Shown in pieces: positions 1 to 7,660 of a stretch of 38,179 bases of DNA. The first letter of the stretch is position 1. Each line of letters begins with the position of its first letter. The notes below the pieces were generated by a model, which saw only the letters and a program-made list of their open reading frames with translations, had not been told where the DNA came from and made no database searches. The stretch is from Oscillospiraceae bacterium (GTDB lineage: Bacteria; Bacillota; Clostridia; Oscillospirales; Ruminococcaceae), in contig JAFSDS010000042.1 of the NCBI GenBank assembly GCA_017436125.1, positions 1 to 38,179 of the forward strand, given 5' to 3'. The translations under genes were made by a program, and so were the position numbers.

Positions 1-204
1 GGCTGCGGCGGTTATTTTTCCGGCAGCTTTGAATGCATCTTTTGCGCAGTTTTCATCCTCGCGGATGGGTGCTATTTCTGCATAAAGGGTTTTAAGAAAA
101 GCTGCGGTTTCTTTTGCGGCTTCTTCGCTTAATTTTCCGCTTTCAGAAAGAGAAGCGGCAGTTATTTTTGCTGCGATTTTAAGTGTTTTTTTATTGTATT
201 CCAT
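1..204 (-). CDS. Unknown protein, N-terminal fragment (runs off left edge)
   Basis: An open frame reads leftward from ATG at 204-202 to the window edge, giving 68 visible residues beginning MEYNKKTLKIAAKI. The start is supported by a GGGAGGC Shine-Dalgarno at about 211-217 and by a well-formed promoter upstream (TTTACA, 17 nt, TATAAT). The visible part is Ala/Lys/Glu-rich and predicted helical, with no signal peptide or membrane segment. I do not recognise a family and the C-terminus is missing, so no function is proposed. It is transcribed divergently from the DUF5685 gene. Confidence 0.7.
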   Translation of the reverse strand, partial: MEYNKKTLKIAAKITAASLSESGKLSEEAAKETAAFLKTLYAEIAPIREDENCAKDAFKAAGKITAAA

Positions 205-237
205 CCGACTGCCTCCCGATGTTTTTATTATGCTATA

Positions 238-266
238 ATTATATTCCACATCACCGGATATGTAAA
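238..266 (-). promoter_or_regulatory. Sigma-A-type promoter of the truncated left-edge gene
   Basis: Read on the minus strand, TTTACA (266-261) is separated by 17 nt from TATAAT (243-238). It lies about 35 nt upstream of the ATG at 204. I found no equally good promoter for the divergent plus-strand operon; TTATGG (272-277) with TATAAA (294-299) is only a weak candidate. Confidence 0.65.
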
Positions 267-378
267 GTACGTTATGGGGCTTATTTTTGCCTTTATAAAA
301 GGATTTTTTACATTTTATTAACTACTTTTCCGCCAAAATGGTGTAAAATATTCAAAACAGGATTAAAAAGGGGGCCTT

Positions 379-1239
379 TTGTTGTTCGGATATATAAAGC
401 CGTTCCGTCCGGAACTTCGGCTTCGTGAAGACGAAGAATATAAGGCCGTTTACTGCGGACTTTGTAAGGAACTTGGAAGAAGCTTCGGGCTTTTTGCAAG
501 AATGACTTTAAGCTATGATTTTGCCTTTATGGCAATGTTTTTTATGGCGCTGGATGAGGATATCTGCCCCTCATACGAAAAATGCTCCTGCATAGCCCAT
601 CCTTTTAAAAAGCGCTGCCGCTGCTGTGAAAACAGGGCGGTTTCCCTTTCCGCAAAGGCCGCCATGATACTGACCTATTATAAGCTTAAAGACGACCTTA
701 CGGATAAAGGCTTTTTCAAAAAAATCGCCGCGGCTTTCCTTATGCCTTTTGCTTCTTCCGCAAGAAAAAAGGCCCTTGCCTTTGGAAATGAAGCGAAATT
801 TATTGATAACGCCGCCGCAAAAATGATGGAAGAACAGCAAAAGCTTGAAAAAGAAAACTGCGGAATATCCGATATGGCCGCGGAGCCTACGGCAAAATTT
901 CTTGAGGAACTTATTTCCCTCGGCGGCAATGACAAAAACGAACCCGTTCTCCGGCGCTTTGGCTATCTTCTCGGAAGATATATCTATCTTTGCGACGCCA
1001 TTGACGACCTTGAATCCGACAGGAAAAACAAAAACTATAATCCTTTTCTTTTAAGCGGCGAAGATGCCCTTTCGGAAGCAAAGGCCGTTCTTTTTATGAC
1101 GGTTGCGGAACTTTCGGATGACCTTGACCTTCTTGAGCTTAAAAGATATAAAGAAACAGTTGAAAATACAGTGTCACTTGGGTTAAAATCAGAAGTGGAA
1201 AGAATAATAAATAAAAAAGGGGGAGAGAAAAACGGATAA
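379..1239 (+). CDS. DUF5685 family protein
   Basis: The protein has 286 residues. The N-terminus [15 protein letters not shown] followed by the Cys-containing stretch [11 protein letters not shown] and then a tight Cys cluster (around residues 60-82, CPSYEKCSC and CRCC-type spacing) is how I recognise the DUF5685 family of Clostridia, whose function is unknown. Conserved Asp-rich helical segments such as [11 protein letters not shown] recall isoprenoid-synthase-like helical bundles, but I make no catalytic claim. The start is TTG at 379, or the adjacent TTG at 382; a purine-rich AAAAAGGGGG SD lies at 366-374. The stop codon overlaps the start of the J-domain gene, so translation of the two is probably coupled. 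The family is often found next to a J-domain protein, which fits a chaperone or assembly role only by association. Confidence 0.8.
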   Translation: MLFGYIKPFRPELRLREDEEYKAVYCGLCKELGRSFGLFARMTLSYDFAFMAMFFMALDEDICPSYEKCSCIAHPFKKRCRCCENRAVSLSAKAAMILTYYKLKDDLTDKGFFKKIAAAFLMPFASSARKKALAFGNEAKFIDNAAAKMMEEQQKLEKENCGISDMAAEPTAKFLEELISLGGNDKNEPVLRRFGYLLGRYIYLCDAIDDLESDRKNKNYNPFLLSGEDALSEAKAVLFMTVAELSDDLDLLELKRYKETVENTVSLGLKSEVERIINKKGGEKNG

Positions 1240-1891
1240 TCCATATAAAGTCCTCGGCGTTTCCGAAAGCGCAACGGACGAAGAAATCAAAAAAGCATAC
1301 CGCGATCTTGTTCGAAAATATCATCCGGATAAATACGTTGATAACCCCCTTGCGGATATTGCGGCGGAAAAGATGAAGGATATCAACGCCGCCTATGACC
1401 AGATACAAAAGGACCGCAAAGCCGGAAGGACCTCTTATCAGAGCCAGAGTTACGGCGGCGGTTATAACAGCGGAAGCTATACCGGCGGATATTATAATGC
1501 CGGAGGATATAATCAGGGATATAACCAGAGCTATTCCGGAAGCAGCCAGTTTTCGGACATAAGAAGGCTCATCCAGCAAAACCGCATTGCGGAGGCGGAT
1601 GAACTTTTGGACGGTGTTCCGGATTATAAGCGCAATGCGGAATGGTATTTCCTTAAAGGAAGCGTCTATTACAGAAGAGGCTGGCTCGGCGAAGCCGCAA
1701 GGTGCTATCAGAGAGCATACCAGATGGAACCGGGAAATCAGGAATATGCCGCCGCATGGCAGAGGATTTCCTATCAGAGGCAATACGGTTCCTCCCCCAT
1801 GAGCGGAACACAAAGGGGCTGCAGCTGTGACTGCTGTGACCTTTGCGCAGGACTTATGTGTCTTGACTGCCTTTGCGGAAACTGGTGCTGA
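1232..1891 (+). CDS. J-domain (DnaJ-like) protein with TPR segment and Cys-rich tail
   Basis: The frame encodes a J domain from its first residues: [20 protein letters not shown], then the invariant HPD triad (about residues 31-33) in KYHPDKY. This places it among DnaJ-type co-chaperones that stimulate an Hsp70 ATPase. A Gly/Tyr/Asn-rich stretch (about 70-110), a TPR-like helical region (about 112-180) and nine cysteines in the last 24 residues follow. The upstream stop in this frame is TAA at 1208-1210, and no ATG, GTG or TTG occurs before 1373, which lies after the HPD motif. The only start giving the full J domain with a good SD (AAGGGGGAG at 1217-1225) is ACG at 1232. That start overlaps the DUF5685 stop by 8 nt. 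The length would be 219 residues. It lacks the canonical DnaJ zinc-finger repeats, so it is a class III J protein. Confidence 0.8.
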   Translation, partial: TDNPYKVLGVSESATDEEIKKAYRDLVRKYHPDKYVDNPLADIAAEKMKDINAAYDQIQKDRKAGRTSYQSQSYGGGYNSGSYTGGYYNAGGYNQGYNQSYSGSSQFSDIRRLIQQNRIAEADELLDGVPDYKRNAEWYFLKGSVYYRRGWLGEAARCYQRAYQMEPGNQEYAAAWQRISYQRQYGSSPMSGTQRGCSCDCCDLCAGLMCLDCLCGNWC

Positions 1892-1934
1892 TTTTTTAAA
1901 CAGCAAACAAAAAAACAGAAAGGAGAACGCTTTT

Positions 1935-2480
1935 ATGAATAAAAAAAGCCAGAAGGTGGCTCTTTGCGGCATGGTAGCCGCTCTTTGTACCCTTCTTATG
2001 TTTATGACAGGCGTTTTTCCTTTTGCAACATACGCAATGCCCGCCCTTGCGGGCCTTTTGATGGTAACCGTTGCGGTTGAAACCGGCGCAAGCTGGGCTT
2101 TTACCCTTTATGCGGCGGTTTCCATTTTGTCCGTTATCCTGACTCCGGATAAAGAGGCCATGCTGATGTTCATAATGTTCTTTGGACATTATCCCATAAC
2201 AAAGTTCTGGCTTGAAAAAATAAAATTCAAGCCCCTTTCATGGCTGTTAAAGATAATCTGCTTCAACTTCTGCATAGTTGTGGCATATATCGTTGTTATT
2301 TTTGTTTTCCAGATGCCCGATATCCTTACGGAATTCGGCGACTTTGGAAAATATTCCGTTCTTATAATGCTCGCCCTTGGGAATGCACTTTTCTTTGTTT
2401 ATGACTTTGCGCTTACCCAGATAATGAGCGTTTATATCCTTATTTTCCGCCCGAAATTTTTAAGGCGGAGCGCAAAATAA
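1935..2480 (+). CDS. Small integral membrane protein, possibly S-component-like
   Basis: The protein has 181 residues and starts at ATG 1935 behind an AGAAAGGAGA SD (1917-1926). A longer in-frame start exists at 1827 but would overlap the J-domain gene. About five or six hydrophobic segments are visible (roughly residues 9-28, 32-50, 53-70, 76-90, 100-125 and 138-165). The N-terminal Lys-rich leader followed by a VALCGMVAALCTLL-type helix resembles ECF-transporter S components, but no substrate signature is evident, so that is only a suggestion. It follows the J-domain gene by 43 nt and is closed by a strong terminator, so it is likely the last gene of the three-gene operon. Confidence 0.7.
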   Translation: MNKKSQKVALCGMVAALCTLLMFMTGVFPFATYAMPALAGLLMVTVAVETGASWAFTLYAAVSILSVILTPDKEAMLMFIMFFGHYPITKFWLEKIKFKPLSWLLKIICFNFCIVVAYIVVIFVFQMPDILTEFGDFGKYSVLIMLALGNALFFVYDFALTQIMSVYILIFRPKFLRRSAK

Positions 2481-2489
2481 AAAAAAACA

Positions 2490-2515
2490 AAAGCGGCGGA
2501 AAAATCCGCCGCTTT
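2490..2515. terminator. Bidirectional terminator
   Basis: The stem AAAGCGGCGGA (2490-2500) pairs with TCCGCCGCTTT (2505-2515) around an AAAA loop. T-rich runs follow on the plus strand and A-rich runs precede it, so it can end both the plus-strand membrane-protein operon and the minus-strand repair-type pair. Confidence 0.85.
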
Positions 2516-2516
2516 T

Positions 2517-3380
2517 TTATTGTTCCAACGCAGCCCTTTCGTTTTTTTCCGGAAGGGACATTTCTTTTTTAAGCTCTTCGGCAATTTCCGCCGCCGTTCC
2601 CCGGGAAAGTTTTTGCATGAACCCGCTTTCAAGTTCCTCTTCAACTTCCGGAAGATACTTCCAAAAGCGCTTTGGCATATGGGTCATGCGGCATTTTGGA
2701 TTGTATCGGCTCGCAATGGCGATATGACGGTAATAATTTTTCCAAAGGCCGCTGTAAAACCTGTCCTCCGTGTCCGAAGGTATCTCAAGACTTTCTACCG
2801 GGATTATTGCCGTTCTCTCCGGCGTATGGATCAATGCGGCACTGTGTTCCGCATCAAAAATCATAAAATGTTCGTTTTTTATCCTTGCGCAGAAAAAATG
2901 TTTTATCAGCGGAAGAACAAAATGATTCGGGTGGATGACCGCAACAAGAGCGCCCTTTGAATCCGAAAAACGGGTAAACTGGCGAAAACGCTCCGCTTCG
3001 TTATAAACGGCGGTGCACATTTTAAAAACCCGGTTCACGTCCTCGTCGCCTATGCGGCTTCCGACGGAGCGGCCTTCTTTAAAACCCTTCCAGATAAAGC
3101 GCATTATTGCATTTTCCTTGCCTTCGCCGTCAAAAAGAAAAGCCTTCTGCACCATGTTGAGCACCGTTCCGCCAAGCTTTTTGGCAATGCCGAGCTGAAC
3201 GCGCTTTGCGTGCTCAAAATCCGTTTCAACATAATGAATTTTGAGCAGGGAGGGTTCCATATCATCAAAAACCGCAAAATCCGCCGGAAGGGTCTTCATT
3301 GCAAAGGCATCGAAAACCGCGGAAAGAAATCCGTCAAAGCTTCCGTCGTATGCAAAAATCAAAATTCCCCCGTCAGACAT
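2517..3380 (-). CDS. TIGR03915-like partner of DNA-repair-type radical SAM protein
   Basis: The protein has 287 residues and starts at ATG 3380. Its N-terminus (ILIFAYDGSFDGFLSAVFDAF) and downstream segment (YNPKCRMTHMPKRFWKYLPE) match what I know of the TIGR03915 family (DUF4130-like), a putative DNA-metabolism protein encoded next to the radical SAM protein TIGR03916. In some bacteria it is fused to a uracil-DNA glycosylase-like domain; here the protein ends after an acidic helical tail and has no such fusion. Its start lies inside the last 22 nt of the radical SAM gene, so the two are translationally coupled. Activity is unproven in the family; DNA repair or modification is the usual inference. 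Confidence 0.85.
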   Translation of the reverse strand: MSDGGILIFAYDGSFDGFLSAVFDAFAMKTLPADFAVFDDMEPSLLKIHYVETDFEHAKRVQLGIAKKLGGTVLNMVQKAFLFDGEGKENAIMRFIWKGFKEGRSVGSRIGDEDVNRVFKMCTAVYNEAERFRQFTRFSDSKGALVAVIHPNHFVLPLIKHFFCARIKNEHFMIFDAEHSAALIHTPERTAIIPVESLEIPSDTEDRFYSGLWKNYYRHIAIASRYNPKCRMTHMPKRFWKYLPEVEEELESGFMQKLSRGTAAEIAEELKKEMSLPEKNERAALEQ

Positions 3381-4663
3381 TCCACCACATCCTCTCCGGT
3401 GAGCACGGGTTCAAAAAGCGAAAGCTGTTCCATGCCGTAATCCGTAAAACCGCCCATTCTGTTCGGCGAAAGAATGGACCATATCATCATTTCCGGCGTT
3501 TCCGGAATCCGCTGAAGGGTCTTTCCCTTACAGGTTATGAAAAACTTTGCTCTCTTGAGCACGATACCAAGACGCTTGAGCATATCAAAATCAAGGCTTT
3601 GGCTCCTTCGTGCTCTTATTATGCGCTTTGCGCCGGTAACTCCGATACCCGGAACACGCAGAAGCATCTCATAATCCGCCGTATTCACCTCAACGGGGAA
3701 GTCATCCAGGTGGTTTACCGCCCATGAGCATTTCGGATCCACTTCCGGATGAAGCATGGGCTTTTTGGGGTCGATTATCTCGCTTGCCTCAAAGCCATAA
3801 AAACGCAAAAGCCAGTCCGCCTGATATAGCCGGTGCTCACGAAGAAGGGGAGGCCTTGTATCAAGGCTTGGCAAAAGCGCATCCTCCTGAAGAGGAATGT
3901 ATGCGGAATAATAAACGCGCTTGAGCCCGTATTTTTTATAAAGGCTTTCGGTAAGATGAAGGATGTGATAATCCGTTTCCGGCGATGCGCCCACTATCAT
4001 CTGAGTGCTTTGTCCCGCCGGAACAAATTTTGGCGTATGGCGGTATTTTACAAGATCCTCGCGGTTTTCCTCAATACCGGTGCGGATAAGCCCCATGGGT
4101 TCAAGGATATTGTGTTTTGTTTTATCCGGTGCAAGGCTGACCAGTGATTTTTCCGAAGGAAGTTCGATGTTAACGCTGACCCTATCCGCCAAAAGGCCGA
4201 GCCTGTGGGTCAGAATGGGATCCGCCCCGGGAATAGCCTTTGCATGGATGTATCCCGCAAAGCCGTATTCCTCCCTGAGGATGCGAAGCGCCTCTATCAT
4301 TCTCTCCATGGTCCAATCCGGCGTTCCGACAACGGCGGAGGAAAGAAAAAGCCCCTCGATATAGTTTCTTCGATAAAATTCTATGGTAAGATCCGCAAGC
4401 TCCCTCGGGGTAAAAGTCGCCCGTGGAAAATCATTCGTGCTTCTGCTGATGCAGTATTTGCAGTTATATACGCAGGCGTTTGACATAAGAACTTTTAAAA
4501 GACTGACGCATCTTCCGTCCGCAGTAAAGGAATGACAGCATCCGGAGGGCAAAGCCGCACCGATAGCTCCTTCGCTGCTGCTGCGGCCGCTTCCGCTGGA
4601 TGAACAGGAAGCATCATATTTTGCCGCTTCCGCAAGGATCGCAAGTTTTTCATAGATATCCAA
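3359..4663 (-). CDS. Putative DNA modification/repair radical SAM protein (TIGR03916-like)
   Basis: The protein has 434 residues. It carries the radical SAM motif CxxxCxxC as C64-VYN-C68-KY-C71, plus an extra N-terminal set of cysteines (C20, C42, C43, C52). Near the C-terminus lies a helix-hairpin-helix DNA-binding motif, LLRVPGIGVTGAKRI. Radical SAM core plus HhH is the hallmark of the TIGR03916 family, linked by neighbourhood to uracil-DNA glycosylases. The start is TTG at 4663 with a strong GGAGGAAT SD (4668-4676). An ATG at 4653 is in another frame. The gene overlaps its TIGR03915 partner downstream and is preceded by a promoter carrying a LexA-like operator, which suggests DNA-damage induction. 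Confidence 0.9.
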   Translation of the reverse strand: MDIYEKLAILAEAAKYDASCSSSGSGRSSSEGAIGAALPSGCCHSFTADGRCVSLLKVLMSNACVYNCKYCISRSTNDFPRATFTPRELADLTIEFYRRNYIEGLFLSSAVVGTPDWTMERMIEALRILREEYGFAGYIHAKAIPGADPILTHRLGLLADRVSVNIELPSEKSLVSLAPDKTKHNILEPMGLIRTGIEENREDLVKYRHTPKFVPAGQSTQMIVGASPETDYHILHLTESLYKKYGLKRVYYSAYIPLQEDALLPSLDTRPPLLREHRLYQADWLLRFYGFEASEIIDPKKPMLHPEVDPKCSWAVNHLDDFPVEVNTADYEMLLRVPGIGVTGAKRIIRARRSQSLDFDMLKRLGIVLKRAKFFITCKGKTLQRIPETPEMMIWSILSPNRMGGFTDYGMEQLSLFEPVLTGEDVVECLTGEF

Positions 4664-4682
4664 CGGTATTCCTCCTCAAAAT

Positions 4683-4696
4683 CGAACAAATGTTCT
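4683..4696 (-). promoter_or_regulatory. LexA (SOS) box candidate
   Basis: The site reads CGAACAAATGTTCT on the plus strand. It matches the Gram-positive LexA consensus CGAAC-N4-GTTCG at 13 of 14 positions. It lies just downstream of the predicted -10 element of the radical SAM operon, where LexA binding would block transcription. A second overlapping dyad GTTC-N6-GAAC (4692-4705) extends it. Confidence 0.7.
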
Positions 4697-4708
4697 TTTT
4701 AGAACTAC

Positions 4709-4737
4709 ATTTTATACCTTTATTGCGGTTATGTCAA
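4709..4737 (-). promoter_or_regulatory. Promoter of the radical SAM/TIGR03915 operon
   Basis: On the minus strand a perfect TTGACA -35 (4737-4732) is followed after 17 nt by TAAAAT (4714-4709). It lies about 45 nt upstream of the TTG start, with the LexA-like box between. Confidence 0.75.
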
Positions 4738-4775
4738 TACCAAAAAGGCACCGTCAGATTTTTCCAAAACAAAAA

Positions 4776-4795
4776 GCGCAGGCAAAAGCCTGCGC
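4776..4795. terminator. Terminator after the histidine kinase gene
   Basis: A perfect 8-bp stem GCGCAGGC (4776-4783) pairs with GCCTGCGC (4788-4795) around AAAA. On the minus strand it is followed by TTTTTGTTTT, 15 nt past the kinase stop codon. The plus-strand side also has a T run. Confidence 0.85.
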
Positions 4796-4809
4796 CGTTT
4801 TTATTATGT

Positions 4810-6729
4810 TTACTGTTTTTCCGCCTTCGGAAGGGTTATTACGATTTTATAAAGGTCACCGTCAAGAATGAGTTCAAAGGTCCCTCCGCAAAGTTCCGTA
4901 AGAGATTTTGCAATGGAAAGGCCAAGTCCGTTGCCTTCGCTGTTGCGCGATGCGTCACCCCGCACAAAACGCTCCATAAGGGCATCTGCGCTCATATTGA
5001 GAGGTTCTTTTGAAATATTGCGTATGGTTAGGACCGCACTCTCTGCGCCCTCTGTAAGGTCGAAATAGGCCCTTGTTCCCGGCTGGGCATATTTGATGAT
5101 GTTCTGTATAAGATTCTCAAAAACGCGCCACAGAAGCCTTCCGTCGGTAAAAACCATTGTTTCCTCTTCCGTAAGGCTGATAACGGGGGTTATATCCGCC
5201 GCCTCGAGCTTTTCGGAATATTCTCCGACGGACTGGTTTATAAGTTCGCCGATGTTAAGAACTTCCTTATTCACCGCAACGGCACCGCTGGACGCTTTTG
5301 ATGCTTCAACAAGATCCTCCGTAAGTTTTTTAAGCTTTGCGCTCTGGCGGTCTATAACTTCTATATACTCCTTTGCTTTTTCGTTTTCGATATCCTCTTT
5401 TTTAAGAAGATCAACATAGGAAACTATTGAGGTGAGAGGGGTTTTAAGGTCGTGGCTCACGTTTGTAATAAGTTCCGTTTTAAAACGCTCGCTTTTCATT
5501 CTGTCATCAACCGCTTTTGACATTCCGAGAGCGGCGCTGTTGAGGTTATAGGCGTGACCGCGAAGAGAGGGCCAAAGCTCCCTTGAATTTATGCGGTAAT
5601 CAAAATCTCCGTTGGCAATGGCCTCGCCTCCTTTTTTAAGCTTTTTAAGCTGAACCCCGAACCATACCGCAACACAGATACCCGCAACGGAAGCAAAAAG
5701 CGCCAGCAAAAGGGCAAGGGGGCCAAAATTATATTCCTGGGTAAGAACACCGAGGATATAGATAACAAAGCTGTATCCGGCCACCGCAAGGGCAAGTTTC
5801 CACGCTATTCCGATATTTCGCATGAACCAGCGGAAAAAGTTTGCCATAATATGAAAGCACTGCCAGATAAAAGTATGGTGCCACCATTTTTTGATTTTGA
5901 AATGCGCAGAGGTGCTTATAATAGCCATAAGAGTCAGCGCTGTAAGGCCCGCAAAACAAAGCCCAAAGCCTATGTATTTATAAATATCGTCATAAGCCCA
6001 GCGAAGACTAAGCGTAAGATCTGCCAGCGCGGTTATTCCTATTCCCGCAAGCAGAAGCATTATATCGTAATCAATGGCATTAAATCCCCGAAGTTCCGCT
6101 TCTCCTGTGGAATCAATTCCTGCGGAAGCTATGAGGTAAATAACAAGCACCGCACAGGAGATAAAACAGATTATTCCGACGTTTATAAACATTTCCTTGT
6201 TGGAGGATATAAAATCGAATTTTGCGTATTCAAGATATCCGTCCTCATGGATATCCATGGGCATATGGATATATCCTTCCATACTGTATTCCGCAACGGG
6301 TTCACCGTCTTTCGTAACCTCCGTTGCCGGATAGTTTTTCGTCATAAAGATATATCCCGTGGAACCTTTTGCACCGGGAAGATAGATATCCGGTCTTCCA
6401 TATATGTTGTTTTCAAGGGTGGAAAGAACAACTTCGCCTTTTTCGTCATAAATTATATACGCAAAGTTTTTATGGTCGAAAAAGAATTCCGCCTCTTTAA
6501 GGCCGGAAAGATCGTTCCAATAGATATATTCCCTAACTTCCGCAAGATGTTCGCTTACAAAGCGCCTTGCGGAGGCAGTCTGTTCAAATTCCGGCTCTTC
6601 GCCGAAATACATCCCCTCGTCATAGGCTTCCGCCGCCCACCAGGCGCATCCGATAAGAACCGGGGTAAGTATGCAGACCAGAACAAAAGCTATGAGTTTT
6701 ATAAAAAGATTTCCGAAAAGTTTTTTCAT
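4810..6729 (-). CDS. Sensor histidine kinase
   Basis: The protein has 639 residues. An N-terminal membrane helix (about 10-30) is followed by an extracytoplasmic domain of about 150 residues, then five more hydrophobic helices (about 183-375) and a HAMP-like linker. The HisKA domain carries the phospho-acceptor H-box NVSHDLKTPLTS (His426). The ATPase domain has an N-box ENLIQNIIKYA (about 537-547) and the G2 box GNGLGLSIAK (about 599-608). It would autophosphorylate and pass phosphate to the regulator encoded just upstream, with which it shares an ATGA overlap (stop 6726-6728, start 6729). The multi-helix sensor domain gives no clue to the stimulus. The terminator at 4776-4795 closes the pair. 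Confidence 0.92.
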   Translation of the reverse strand: MKKLFGNLFIKLIAFVLVCILTPVLIGCAWWAAEAYDEGMYFGEEPEFEQTASARRFVSEHLAEVREYIYWNDLSGLKEAEFFFDHKNFAYIIYDEKGEVVLSTLENNIYGRPDIYLPGAKGSTGYIFMTKNYPATEVTKDGEPVAEYSMEGYIHMPMDIHEDGYLEYAKFDFISSNKEMFINVGIICFISCAVLVIYLIASAGIDSTGEAELRGFNAIDYDIMLLLAGIGITALADLTLSLRWAYDDIYKYIGFGLCFAGLTALTLMAIISTSAHFKIKKWWHHTFIWQCFHIMANFFRWFMRNIGIAWKLALAVAGYSFVIYILGVLTQEYNFGPLALLLALFASVAGICVAVWFGVQLKKLKKGGEAIANGDFDYRINSRELWPSLRGHAYNLNSAALGMSKAVDDRMKSERFKTELITNVSHDLKTPLTSIVSYVDLLKKEDIENEKAKEYIEVIDRQSAKLKKLTEDLVEASKASSGAVAVNKEVLNIGELINQSVGEYSEKLEAADITPVISLTEEETMVFTDGRLLWRVFENLIQNIIKYAQPGTRAYFDLTEGAESAVLTIRNISKEPLNMSADALMERFVRGDASRNSEGNGLGLSIAKSLTELCGGTFELILDGDLYKIVITLPKAEKQ

Positions 6730-7418
6730 TTTTTACCCTCCAGTTTATATCCTTTTCCCCAAACAACTTTTAAGTATCGGGGGTTGGCCGGGTCTATCTC
6801 AAGTTTTTCACGAAGGTGGCGTATATGCACTGCGATGGTGCCTTCCGCCCCAAGGGGATCGCTGCTCCAAACGGCGGAATAAATCTCTTTTGATGAAAAA
6901 ACTTTTCCCGGATTGCGGATAAAAAGATTTAGGATATCAAATTCCGTCGGTGTTAGCGAAACCGGTTCACCGTTAAGTGTAACGGTTTTTCCGCTGTCAT
7001 CAAGTTCTATTCCGCCGACGGAAAGGGTGTTTTCCTTTTTCTCCATACCGCCGAGATAAGCATAGCGGCGAAGCTGGGCTTTTACTCTTGCAATAACCTC
7101 CAGCGGATTAAAGGGTTTTGTTATGTAGTCATCCGCACCGGCTGTAAGGCCGAGTATCTTATCCGTATCTTCGCTTTTTGCGGTAAGAAAAATAACCGGC
7201 GCATTACAGCTTTCCCGAAGTTTTGCCGTTGCGGAAACGCCATCCATCTTCGGCATCATTATATCCATGAGGATAAGATGCACTTCTTCTTTTTCAACAA
7301 TTTCGAGAGCCTGAAGGCCGTTTTCCGCCTCGAAAATATGGTATCCCTCGCCGGAAAGATATATTTTAAGCGCGTTGCGTATATCCCTGTCGTCATCGCA
7401 TATCAAAAGGTTATACAT
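6726..7418 (-). CDS. OmpR/PhoB-family response regulator
   Basis: The protein has 230 residues from ATG 7418, chosen because GAGGAGGCG lies 6 nt upstream and the product then starts at the canonical MYNLLICDDD receiver strand. A longer in-frame version would start at 7448 and add ten residues that do not belong to the fold. The receiver domain has acidic Asp8-Asp10, phospho-acceptor Asp52 in LILMDIMMPKMDG, and the conserved Lys in DDYITKPFNPLE. The C-terminal winged helix (about 130-230) ends in the typical VWGKGYKLE. It is the partner of the overlapping histidine kinase gene; target genes are unknown. Two copies of CTTTAAGAT upstream could be self-binding sites. Confidence 0.93.
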   Translation of the reverse strand: MYNLLICDDDRDIRNALKIYLSGEGYHIFEAENGLQALEIVEKEEVHLILMDIMMPKMDGVSATAKLRESCNAPVIFLTAKSEDTDKILGLTAGADDYITKPFNPLEVIARVKAQLRRYAYLGGMEKKENTLSVGGIELDDSGKTVTLNGEPVSLTPTEFDILNLFIRNPGKVFSSKEIYSAVWSSDPLGAEGTIAVHIRHLREKLEIDPANPRYLKVVWGKGYKLEGKK

Positions 7419-7459
7419 TTCATCGCCTCCTCTTCTGTCTATAATCATAACAGCAAAAG

Positions 7460-7502
7460 CTTTAAGATAAAAGTGGTAAAATTATTAATATTTCTTTAAG
7501 AT
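7460..7502. promoter_or_regulatory. Paired CTTTAAGAT direct repeats upstream of the response regulator
   Basis: CTTTAAGAT occurs at 7460-7468 and again at 7494-7502, 34 bp apart, in the AT-rich leader of the two-component operon. Winged-helix regulators of the OmpR/PhoB type bind direct repeats, so autoregulation is possible. The only -10 nearby is TATGAT with a poor -35, which fits an activated promoter. Confidence 0.35.
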
Positions 7503-7522
7503 TTTAAAAATGTTACTTTTGC

Positions 7523-7578
7523 GGGCGACCGCAGGCGCCCTGAGCGTAGCGAAGAAGTACCCTTGGGGTAGGTCGCCC
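7523..7578. repeat. Intergenic inverted-repeat element
   Basis: GGGCGACC (7523-7530) and GGTCGCCC (7571-7578) are perfect inverted repeats enclosing GC-rich sequence with a smaller TACCC/GGGGTA dyad. It is unlike the AT-rich flanks and recalls the dispersed GGGCGACC-type extragenic palindromes of Clostridia genomes. Only one copy is in the window, so that is an inference. Confidence 0.5.
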
Positions 7579-7614
7579 CTAAATGGAAATTACGGTTTTC
7601 GGGAGAATAACAAC

Positions 7615-7641
7615 AAAGGCACTTCCCGAAGAAGTGCCTTT
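7615..7641 (-). terminator. Terminator after the P-type ATPase
   Basis: An 11-bp perfect stem AAAGGCACTTC (7615-7625) pairs with GAAGTGCCTTT (7631-7641). The minus strand continues TTTGTTGTTATT. It lies 19 nt beyond the ATPase stop codon. Confidence 0.85.
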
Positions 7642-7660
7642 ATTACAAATGTTTTTGTTT

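Noticed and set aside
1205-1240. Programmed frameshift joining DUF5685 and the J-domain frame
   Set aside because: The A-rich stretch would favour -1 slippage, while the J frame needs +1; the ACG start with its SD is simpler.
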